The position numbers were made by a program, and so were the translations under genes. The notes beneath the pieces were generated by a model. That model was not told the origin of the DNA, did no database searches, and worked only from the letters and a program-made list of their open reading frames with translations. From contig NC_051102.1 in the NCBI RefSeq assembly GCF_901709675.1, positions 3,331,912 to 3,395,911 on the forward strand: a DNA stretch of 64,000 nucleotides. Reading direction: 5' to 3'. Positions 54,701 to 64,000 of the stretch are shown here, in pieces; position 1 is the first letter of the stretch; each line of letters begins with the position of its first letter. The DNA comes from Syngnathus acus (taxonomy: Eukaryota > Chordata > Actinopteri > Syngnathiformes > Syngnathidae).

Positions 54701-57700
54701 CATCGAAGTATTGTTTTTGCCTTAAGAATATTTGGCTCTGTTCCTCAGGTGGAATGGTCTTGAATCCATCCTACTTTGGCACACGTGGACACCACAACAC
54801 TATGATCCATGAAATGGGCCACATATTTGGACTGTACCATGTCTTCAAGGGAGTGAGCGAACGAGACTCCTGTGATGACCCGTGTCAGGTAAAACTGCTA
54901 CAAGCTTTTCATTTACAGGAAATTAAACTGAATTTTCTTTTTCTCAGAAAAAAATATTGTTGAATATTACAAAGATGCCTTTAGCAAATTGTGATTTTAT
55001 ATAGCTACTGACGTTTTTCAATATTATAAAATAATATGACAGAAATTGGCTTGTCATCTGCTGTCTGTGTAATGTAGAAAAAGCAAGCTGGATAGAGTTT
55101 TTAATTTTTTATGTTTATTTGTTTTGTCCTGTGTGTAGGAAACCACCCCATCCATGGAAACCGGAGATCTGTGTGCTGACACTGCGCCAACACCCAAATC
55201 CAAAGCTTGCCATGATCCCGGACCTGTTAATGATACATGTGGCATCACCACATATCAGGACACCCCTTATAGTAATTATATGAGTTACACTGGTGAGTAA
55301 ATTTGGAAAAATAAGTAAGCGTGATGAAAAAATATACATTCTGAATGTTTAGCATACCAAGTGATAGATGAAGTTGAAGAGGGTTGGAATTCAAACACAA
55401 TGACCACTTGATAAAATGTCCTTTATTTTTTTTCCCCTTTAATAGATGACAACTGCACCAATCATTTTACTCCCAATCAAGTAGCCAGGATGCACTGTTA
55501 TCTTGACTTGGTCTATCAGAACTGGTTGACAGAACGTCGACCTGCTGCCGTACCTCTCCCAGCAATGGTGACTGACCAGAGTCAAGATTCAGTCTCAATT
55601 TTTTGGGTTGCACCATTAACTGGGCTACTCTATGACAGGTACTGTTGTACTGTTGTATTACAAATTGCTCAATTACTGACAAAAGCAAAAATATCCATCA
55701 TGTGTTTTTCTCTTGTCCTAGCTCCCCCTCCCATGTGGCTGCCATCAACTGTGGGGAGTGTGATAAAAATGGTGTTTTCCACCAATATGCCTATGAGGCA
55801 GCTTCAACTCGCATCTGTGACACGTCTGGCTACTGGGCACCTGATGAGGCTATTGGTCAGTCAAAACATTCATATTGGCTTACTTACATCACAGGTGTCA
55901 AACTCAAGGCCCGGGGGGCCAGATACGGCCCACCACATCATTTTATGTGGCCCGCAAAGACAAATTGTGCATCAAATTAGTGTATAATATTATTTAAAGT
56001 GAAGACAATTTGCAATTGTCTTCACTTTAAATAATCTCTGATTTTTTAAATATTTGACCAGTTTTAACTCGCCTGATTTGAAAACGAGTTATTTGTCAGT
56101 TTGTTTTGTAGCTTTTACTGTATATAATATGAGGTGCTCATACATTTGGGTTGACAGTCATAATGGCTCTCCGAAACAAGCTATGACTACAATGCGGCCT
56201 GCGAAAAAAATGAGTTTGACACCCCTGATTTACATAGTCTGGCCCGCATGTTGTATGCTACATACATGAATAAACTGATTGTCTGTGATATTATGTCAAA
56301 AGTGACAAGATAGATTAATAATGGTCCAATTTTGTGTTGTGTTTTTGAACTCCAGGCCCACCTGATGTTGAGCAGTCATGTGAGCCGAGTCTCCAAGCAT
56401 GGAGTCCTGAACTTAGCCTTTACGATAGTAACGTGACATCACCTTGTCCTGAAACGGAGGGCTGTACCCTTACACTAAAATTTCGCTACCCCATTGTTCC
56501 ACACACTCTTACCCTCTGGATAACATATGTCTCAGCAAGTAAGTCTCACTTTATAATTTGTAGTACAGTGACACGCTACATCAACACTAACCTTTGGACA
56601 CATCTAACATTCATCAAATTATATGCTATTAAACCCGTGGGGAGGTTGTATAAGGTTTTGTTTTTCTACTGACTGCCTCAGTGGAAATCCATGAATGTAT
56701 GTATGGTTGGATGACTTTCTCATGGGAGGATAGTATTTGGATCTTCACAGCATTTATATATGATTCTGTCGTCATATATCACCACAACTGATGTTGAAAT
56801 GAAACTAATAGGCATTCATCCACTCCATTCATTTACCACTTCTCAGATAATCCTGCTATTGCGGACATAGAGCTGATAACAGACACTGGTAAAACTATGA
56901 ACCTTGGACCACAGCACGTCTTCTGTGACATGCTCTTCACCCTGCGCCTCGATACCAACAATGTTGCCATCAGTGCCATAAAGCTCTGCACCTTTGATGA
57001 GAAGATGGAGATTGATGCCGCAATGTTGTCTTCTGGCCCCGGTAGTCATCTCTGCTCTGGCTGTCAACCTTTGCTGTATCGGATTCACCGGCAGCCAGCC
57101 TTCACCAGCAAATTGCCATTACCTCAGACCCAGCAGACGTTCACGGACAGGTAACCTTTAAGTGATTATTGACATGTCTGTGCACAAATGTGTGTATTTT
57201 CCCGTTTTCCAGTAGAGTCATGTGTGCCTCATCTCCCAAGTAAATTAAAGATGTTTTTTTTTTTAATCGGAACATATCGCATCTATCTCACAACAAACAT
57301 TTAAGTAAAAAATGCACTCAAATGAACTGGTGGGAGTTGAGTTATGAGGAGCTGAAGGTCAGCTTGGTCTTGATGTGTGGAAGGTGGAGTCTTTTAGAAT
57401 AGTGATCTTGGCAGGGACATAGGAAGGAGCAAAATGGGATTAATTACAGGCCATAACCTGAAAAGGGAATTAGGGAATGTACTAGATCGTAAAATATAAG
57501 AATCTAGAAAAGAGATCAAGAATTAAGTGGTGCAAGAGGATTTGGAGTGGGATGAGAAGTATGAGAAATATACAGCAAAGGTAATGCAACGTAAGAGCCA
57601 GCATATTTTTTGAAACAGAACCAATTGTGGAATCAGAGGCCATAAACACAAGTAACTGCTTGGATTTGGTCTGGCAGTTCAAAACCGGACTGTTTCTTCC

Positions 57701-60700
57701 TGGGTGGTTTTGCCCAAAACAACACAGACTTTTGTACAAAACAACCCAAATATTTTTTTTTTTTTTTTTTTGCAAAACACCTCAAAGTTGGATTGAATTG
57801 ACAGTTTTGAGGGTGTATACAGGCATAGGCGTGAACATGCAAAGGCCCAAAATAAAATTCAAACTCAAAACCTCTGACTGCGAGTCCGACTCGCTAACAA
57901 TGTTTCACCGAGCTGCCATATCTCGATATCACAGTTGAATATTAAGTTAGAATGTATTTAGAATGGAATAAGGATTCATTCCAAGACCAGTATAATCCCA
58001 ACAAACCCTACACAGAATAAAGCTGTTGTGTAGCTAGACCTGTAACTTCATGAAGCCATACATCTAAACTCAAGTAAATGTTCTTCTCTCCAGAACTGTA
58101 AAAAGGGGAGAAAGGTATGAGTACACGATTCAAGTGGAGATTGGAGGTCTTCTCAGCAATTCCTCCCCATCTCTTTTTTACACTCATGGGCAGCCCTACT
58201 GCGGCGATGGTGTCATTCAAGGGTATGCACGTTTTATTAATAAATACTAAGTGGATATGTACGGTAATTTCCGGACTATAAACCGTTACTTTTTGCACAA
58301 GCTTTGAACCTTGCGGATTATAGTCCAGTGCGGTTGATCTATGGACTTTTCATGATTTTTATGATATTTTAAGAGGATTTATTTTGGTAATATGGGTAAT
58401 AGAACTGAGGACATTTCATTTAAAATACCTGTGGCTTATAGTCCGATGCGGCTTGTATATGAAAAACAAAACAGGATTTTCCCCTAATTTTAGCTAGTGC
58501 GGTTTATATTCAGGTGTGGTTTATAGTCCAGAAATTACGTTAATCCACCTTTATTAAGACTAAAACAACAGTGACTGTGCTGTCTCTGTAGGGCAGAAGA
58601 ATGTGACGATGATAATCTGCTAGATAGCGATGGCTGCTCTAAGAAGTGTTACACGGAAAAGGGCTTCAACTGCATTGGTGAGTCTCAAGAAGCACGTGTA
58701 TGCAACCAGGACACACTGTTTAGTATAAGTACATTTAGCAGTTCATTCATGTCGGGTTTTTGATACATCTGGCTGCAAAATCTGCTGTATTCTAAATAAA
58801 AGAAGTGGCCTGACTTGCTGACTGTGCTTTTTTATACTACCTGTACCTTTTGTAATACTTACAAACATTGGTGAGATGGTTTTTATCTTTATTTTGGTAG
58901 CACTGTACATTTTAGGCAGTCAATTAACAATCGAAGGATAAGTGCTATAGAAAAGGGATGGGTATAAGGACATTCAAGGAAGACCTGAGACAATGCGCAT
59001 GCGTGGACACCCGAACTGCAAGCATTGCAGATGCAGATTTGTCCTGGTGTGGTCTTCAAATATTAATTGAAGTTAACATTTATTTCTTGGAGTCTTTTAG
59101 TGTCACTAAGCCTGATAGTGTGGACTTGACATGGTTACCATTAACTGTGTCCAACAAAAATACAATTTAGATTTGCTCAGATTTGGTTCACTGACAGGCA
59201 AGTTTGTCCTGCCAGATTTACAAATCTGGATACTTATTCTTTCATAAATCCTGCTTTCTTTTGCTCTTTTTCCAAAAGGTGAACCCAGCCAATGTTATGT
59301 TTTTGATGGGGACGGCGTGTGCGAAGAGTTTGAACGTGTTTCCAGCGTTCAGGACTGTGGTTATTTTACACCTTTGGGTTACACAGACCAGTGGGCATCT
59401 ACTGCTACTGCTTCTCATCAGGACCCGGACCACTGTCCCGCTCACGCAGCCACTGGCGAACCATCATTTAAAAAAGTATGACACATAAATCTTGGATGAT
59501 TATAAACGCTTTTATCTACTAGCAATTTGACAAGTGGCATCTTTGTGGAATAGATGAAATTGAATAAGCAATTCAACACCGCTAAAATTCGCAAAATAAA
59601 TTCACCAAAAAAAAAAAAACATCCAAGGGGCACGTTCAGATGTGCGCTGCGACACATGGAGACTAAGTGACTAGCGCACAACACTTAAAAGTAATGAGAG
59701 TAGCTGCTTCGATTGAAGTGAGCTATGACCACTCCAGCAGCAGCGCAGCCCTCCCTCTCAGATCCTGCGTTCTTCTAGGAAATTACAAACATTGGATCTA
59801 ATCCGCCTTCACGCAGTTACACTGTGTGACCGTCTGGATTCATGCCAATCACAAAAATCCTCTGTCCAAATATCTTTTGTTCTGCTAAAAATGTGTTTTG
59901 TTACAAATAATATCTAATAATGTCTTGTTTTGTGAATGGTTGTAATCTTTTAAATTGGGTATCAGATCTGGATGTATAGAAAACACACAACCTTGTCTCA
60001 AGTCTGAAATGTCAGTCAAAGAAGAAAATAACAATAATGTTGAAAGGGTGTGTATAAAACCTGCTGTTATATATTTGCTCTGTAAAGCTCTGTAGGTACC
60101 AGTACATGGATGTGAGTGAAAAACTGCCCACTGATGCATGGTTCCCTTGCACAGCTCATTCTGACACAAGTAATGACCTGGAACATCCATTTTGGCTGAA
60201 GGTAAGCCTGTGTAACTGTTCTTTTCAGTTTGTGTCTGGGTAGCTATACATTGACTTTCAGTTTGATTCACATATTCTTTTAGCATAACAAAAATATTTA
60301 AGGTAAAGAATGAATGGTCCTTGCATCCATCCTGCATGCTTTGGTAGGAATTTGACCACCCACTCAAGACATCATAAATAAATGTGCTACGATTGGTTTA
60401 TAACCATTGCTGTTATATTTTGCAAGGTCTTTACATAACAGGCGTTTTGAGGGCCTTCATCATCATTATGTTTAGTTTCCTCTTAAAAATATTTCATAAC
60501 TTGAAATACAAAGTTTAGCTTTACCTGTATTGTCCAATTCCAAATCACCCATTTTCTCTTGAATGAAACCGGCCACAATGAAAGTCATACAAGAAAATGT
60601 ATGGTTTTACTGATGTCTTTTGTTCATAATAAATTGTGTATTGAAATGTTTTTGTGCTATAATTATAGGTAGGATTTGCCCATCCCGGAGTGGCAGCTTC

Positions 60701-63700
60701 TGTCATGGTGTATCTGGCTTCAGATGGGTCATGGAGCGGGGAACACTGTCAGAGGACTGTTACAATCCTGCTTTCTGATACAATTGGAAATAATCATTCA
60801 TTAGGTACTTTGGCTATTGAGACCTTAGATGTATTTATATAAAAAATAATTATGTGGTATTCAGCATTAAGACGTCACTGTCCCGTGAAAACTGCACATG
60901 TCGCATTAAACACTGTTGTCATTTATATCTGCAACTCAATGAAGTATTTCCGTTTAAGGAACGCATAACCTCTCATGCCATCGGAACCCATTGGTGGTTA
61001 ACGTGACCCATGACCTCTCTCAACCTTTCTACCTCACCTCATCTGTTATCCTCCTCTTCTCCTCCTCATCTGTGGCAATCGGGGGCATTGCCCTAAGGAC
61101 GTCCTGCCACTTCAGCACCTTCGCCGTGACTGGGTGCGCATCAGAGGGTGGGCTCTCCCACAGCTACCTACGTACAACACACTACATAATCTAATGAGCA
61201 TGCATGAAGCTATTTTGCTTGGCATCATTCTGCAAAAAAACCAATACTTTAGATCTCAATATCAAGGTTGGAACTGTGTAAATTCTAAGTTTTTCTCTTT
61301 TTTTGTGCCTCCGCTTCCATCCTGTGTTGCTGCAACAGCTGTTTGAGACAGACATGTCAAATGGACAGCTGCAGCCCGCCCCAGATAGAACATGCTTCTG
61401 TCAGGTAGGCCCTGTGTAGCAATTTGATATTTGTAAAGTGCTAACTGATCAAAATCAAATGTGTCCTTGCAGGTGTATTGGAGGTGGGCAGTCGTCTCAC
61501 TGCACTGTTCAGTGTCACTTTGGTTTTAGCGTCACTGTCCTTAACGGGAGGGAAATTCCACCACACCAGGTACAATGAATAATGTTTTACAGCCTTAGAT
61601 GCGGGCTTTATTAATATCTTTATACTATATTTATTAATGAAACCTAAAAAATGACAGAGATTTCTTTTTTTATTCTTATCCTCATTCTCTTCTTCTTATT
61701 ATTATTAATATTATATTAACATGAAATAATACAATAAAAATAATCACATGGAATGGTACTAACGAATCCTTTTAAAAAGAGAAAGCTTGTAGGGGAGTGA
61801 AAACACATTACATGTTTATAGTTATACATATATAGAATTGATTATTGATTATACAATCCCTCTCACTTTTGTGCCTCTATTGTTTCCAGAGACAAACAGA
61901 GACGGAATGTTTTCATGGTTTATGGAATCGCGCAGTTAGCTGCCAGCCTCTCGACTGTGGCCTGCCTGATCAGTCTCATGTGTACCATGCCATATTCAGT
62001 TGTCCCTTGGGAACGACCTATGGAAAAGAATGCTCCTTTACTTGTGGCTCACCGGCAATACTTCAAGGTAAACCTCAATATTTTCCAAGTATGGTTTGAT
62101 GTGTTGTTGAATAGTGTATTTAAATCTATATATATTCTGTTGGCTCATTTGTAGCACCACATGGGCATTAAGAAATTGACTTTTCTTCTTCTCCCTAACA
62201 ATGCAAACATGAAATGTCCCAGTAAATTTACCTAACATACAACATCAGATGTTTTACCCTTGAGTGGTTTAGAACTTATTTGGCCTTCACGGCTTCAATG
62301 TCATGGTGTTCCACAGGGTTCAATTCTGGAGCCTCTGCTGTTTTCAATGTCTGCTGTCTTTGGGTTCCATCTTAAGGAAACATGACATTTCCTTCCACTG
62401 CTCTGTGAATGATTGTCAGACCTATGTCCTGCTGAGCAAAAAAAGACACTATCTCACTGAGGCCACTTTTGTCCTGTCTAGATGAAATAAAGATCTAGAT
62501 GGTACTCAATTACTTGTCTTTCAATGATAAGACAGCAGAAGTTATGGTGTTTAACCTCATTGCCCCTTCCCTACACTCCATCTTGTAGACTTGGGCTCCC
62601 TGTCGCCTCATCTAAAGCCAACATTCTCGAACTTGGGTCTTAAACTGAACAGTGATTTTAAGTTGGATCGGCAGATTTGTTCAGCTTTTTTCATTTTAGG
62701 CAGCTGGCTAATCTAAAGCCTCTTCTTTCTCAACAGCACTTTGAAACAATAAATCATGCCTTTGTCACATCTCGGCTTACGGTGATCCACTTCATTCACC
62801 GTTATCATTCTTTGGGATGGGAATTTATTTTCTGGAAGTCCATTTGTTTGCGTCCCTAATACTACAGAGTTTTACATAAAATACTAGTCTCTCTTCCATT
62901 CTTTCATTCCATTTCCCCCCTCAGATGTACCATTTTTCCATCTTTGAACATTCAGTACATTCTTGAAATGATCAAAACGAACAAACGTGATGCACGCTTA
63001 CTCGTCTGTGGTCGACAAGCCGCAGTGAATGCTCAAATGTCATTGTGGAGTCAGCAGTACGACCCCGGTTTTTGTGATCTGAAAACAGATTGTGCAGAAA
63101 AAATGAAATTTGTGGCTTTTGGTTACATATTTTTGGATGCCACTCCAAAGGCCGGTGTGCTTGTCACGAGTCACGAGAATATATCCATTACCAAGTACAA
63201 CTAATAAATTTGGATTATACCAGTGCCAGCATGTCTAAAAACATTATTTTCAACTATTAGACCCTATAAATGTATGATCACTTTAGAATGTTGGTACTTA
63301 AACTCCACATTCATGTTCCATGTAAAGACTGAAGTAGTATATTATTTTTGGGCATTGCAAAACATTTTATTTTCCTCTGTATTGTCACAGGACTAAGTCT
63401 CAAAGGAAAACAAGAATGTTAACTGAGACAAATCAGTCCACGATGTGACCTACTTGTTCCACTGTGTACTATTTTATCTTAAAGTTCGATTTTGCAGGAT
63501 TTGTGGTTCCTGTCTTGGGCTCGAGAAAAATCCACACGTTCTCCAAGACATACAATGCTGAACAGTTTGGGATTTGAGAATGAGAGTAGGTAGAAGCAAT
63601 GATGGGCAGGCAAAGGACAATGACCAGAATGGGATGGATAAGATTTTGCTGATTAGATGTGCTCTAGCCTCATTGTATAACTAGCAACTAGTACTGACTT

Positions 63701-64000
63701 AGCAACCTCCTTAGAGATAATGAACATCCATTATTCTGCTTTGATGTGGCCAAAGGAAGAGTTTGCTTGTGTGAGGTAATTTCTATAACAGCAACTCCTT
63801 TTCCCCCCATCTCCTACTGTGTATCTCCTGTCTTTCCTCCCCTCTCTCTTCTTAGGAGACAATGACAGGTTGGTATGTTTGGAGGATGGTTTGTGGTCTT
63901 TTCCAGAGGCTTATTGTAAGATCGAGTGCACGGAGGCTCCAAACATCCCCAACGCCAAGCTGCTAACGGCAGAGTGCCTGTCCTCAAGCCATGATGTTGG
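45793..64000 (+). CDS. pappa2: Pappalysin-2 (PAPPA2), 5' part, cut by window end
   Basis: Secreted metzincin protease that cleaves IGFBP-5 and IGFBP-3 and so frees IGF. Exons: 45793-46606, 49400-49632, 49829-50050, 50373-50971, 53640-53788, 54749-54888, 55139-55292, 55446-55638, 55722-55855, 56356-56538, 56847-57150, 58094-58222, 58592-58677, 59279-59475, 60088-60201, 60669-60804, 60959-61171 (end uncertain), 61339-61404, 61473-61569, 61890-62067, 63856-64000 and onward. In order: signal peptide ([15 protein letters not shown]), variable pro-region, LamG-like domain (~240-400), two Lin12-Notch repeats, proteolytic domain with [11 protein letters not shown] (~693-703) and Met-turn YMSYTDDNC, a third LNR-like Cys/Asp-rich unit (58592-59475), then CCP modules from about 61350. 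Residue numbers count from the ATG at 45793. Family order and spacing match PAPPA2. The remaining CCP modules and last LNR lie beyond the window. Confidence 0.92.
47991..48313 (+). mobile_element. tRNA-derived SINE in pappa2 intron 1
   Basis: The tRNA-like head (ggttagcacgcccacctc, then gtgttcgattcc as B box) is followed by a body with tctccccgtgcccgcgtggg, ttgcccctaggtgtgagtgc and ttggctggcaaccggttcag, a layout common to teleost SINEs. The 3' end runs into ATGG-type simple repeat, as SINE tails often do. Confidence 0.85.
48297..48392 (+). repeat. Degenerate (ATGG)n tract at the SINE tail
   Basis: Repeated ggatggat and atggatgg units with interruptions following the SINE body. Confidence 0.8.
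50737..50911 (+). other. pappa2: Two Lin12-Notch repeats of pappa2
   Basis: The encoded pattern C-x6-GNRHCDPEC, ending in GHDGGDC, and C-x8-GVCNMEC, ending in DYDDGDC, gives two calcium-binding LNR units in one exon. In the pappalysin family these units, with a distant third LNR, set substrate specificity for IGFBP cleavage. Confidence 0.9.
52556..52618. repeat. Fragment of the tacagtgatccc MITE family
   Basis: Begins TACAGTGATCCTTCG, followed by alternating cgc and ttcgcg motifs. It is close to the left half of the element at 18685. The right end is not found. It lies in the large pappa2 intron 50972-53639. Confidence 0.6.
53851..53950 (+). repeat. DNA-transposon-derived repeat fragment
   Basis: The stretch aaacacaacacttg, then tttttgctcctatttctcg and tatctaaaactttt, matches from memory the end of a repeat common in fish genomes. 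Only one end is present, with no ORF. Confidence 0.5.
54808..54840 (+). other. pappa2: Metzincin zinc-binding site of pappa2
   Basis: Encodes [11 protein letters not shown], which fits HExxHxxGxxH: three zinc-binding histidines and the catalytic glutamate. The matching Met-turn (YMSYT) is encoded at the end of the next exon, near 55278-55292. Both are intact, so this copy should be catalytically competent. Confidence 0.95.
55890..56227. mobile_element. hAT-type MITE with internal hairpin, in a pappa2 intron
   Basis: The left end CACAGGTGTCAAACTCA and the complement of the right end CAGGGGTGTCAAACTCA are inverted repeats. Flanks ACTTACAT (55882-55889) and ATTTACAT (56228-56235) form an 8-bp target duplication with one mismatch. 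338 bp with no coding capacity. The gccc- and gcggcc-rich subterminal stretches resemble a widespread fish repeat. Confidence 0.8.
55989..56035. repeat. Perfect 22-bp inverted repeat with 3-nt loop
   Basis: The arms ATTATTTAAAGTGAAGACAA(TT) and its exact reverse complement flank TGC. It lies near the centre of the hAT-type MITE, and on the pappa2 sense strand it would fold into a hairpin inside the pre-mRNA. Confidence 0.9.
57830..57919 (-). repeat. Antisense SINE head fragment in a pappa2 intron
   Basis: Read on the minus strand, ggcagctcggtgaaacattg, then agcgagtcggactcgcagtc and a ggttttgagtttgaat stretch form a tRNA-like SINE head with A and B boxes, ending in gcatgttc. It is preceded on the plus strand by a poly-T run at 57751-57770. 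Confidence 0.65.
58262..58540. mobile_element. TA-flanked TIR element, second member of the 14026 type
   Basis: The left end CGGTAATTTCCGGACTATAA and the complement of the right end (CGTAATTTCTGGACTATAAA) are inverted repeats flanked by TA (58260-58261, 58541-58542). Internal copies of ttatagtccgatgcgg and ttatagtccagtgcgg repeat the terminal motif. 279 bp with no ORF. It lies in the pappa2 intron 58223-58591. Confidence 0.75.
62305..62780 (+). pseudogene. Decayed LINE reverse-transcriptase fragment
   Basis: [14 protein letters not shown] can be read at 62305, then after a frame change [16 protein letters not shown] with VND in place of the catalytic ADD, and later [17 protein letters not shown] and HAFVTSRL. 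This order matches the C-terminal half of a non-LTR retrotransposon reverse transcriptase of the kind common in fish. Stops and frameshifts break it throughout, so it is a dead copy. It lies in the 1.8-kb pappa2 intron 62068-63855. Confidence 0.75.

Overview
The window is vertebrate nuclear DNA, almost certainly from a ray-finned fish with a compact genome. Coding exons are separated by short GT-AG introns. The predicted proteins match vertebrate gene families end to end. The interspersed repeats (hAT-type and TA-flanked terminal-inverted-repeat elements, tRNA-derived SINE pieces, a decayed LINE) are typical of teleosts. There are no operons, CRISPR arrays or prokaryotic features.

Layout, left to right. 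(1) 214-1284, plus strand: an uninterrupted chemokine-receptor ORF, most like XCR1. (2) 3089-11740, plus strand: a complete 25-exon contactin-associated protein (Caspr2/CNTNAP2 type, 1313 aa) packed into 8.65 kb. (3) About 12.3-16.0 kb: convergent intergenic space with a perfect hairpin and a 1.2-kb inverted-repeat element. (4) 30807-16040, minus strand: a complete 40-exon XRN1 5'-3' exoribonuclease (1681 aa). (5) 41473-32644, minus strand: a complete 20-exon COP1 (RFWD2) E3 ubiquitin ligase (713 aa). (6) About 41.5-45.3 kb: intergenic space between divergent genes, with purine-rich repeats. (7) 45338/45793-64000, plus strand: the 5' part of PAPPA2 (pappalysin-2 metalloprotease), which runs off the right edge inside its complement-control-protein modules.

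The exon models for cntnap2, xrn1 and cop1 were built by following splice sites and reading phase. Each closes to an exact multiple of three with a family-like start and C-terminus. pappa2 is consistent except at one junction (61171/61339), which I could not make both in phase and fully homologous. The five genes do not form a known pathway. COP1 and PAPPA2 are also near each other in human (1q25), whereas the human relatives of the other three lie on other chromosomes.

I found no undescribed multi-gene system. The items most worth a second look are the extreme compression of cntnap2, two perfect hairpins (13527-13566, and 55989-56035 inside a hAT-type MITE), a modular 1.2-kb TIR element, several members of one TIR family spread over the window, and the pappa2 splice anomaly. 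Recognition of families is from memory of protein sequences; no search was run.
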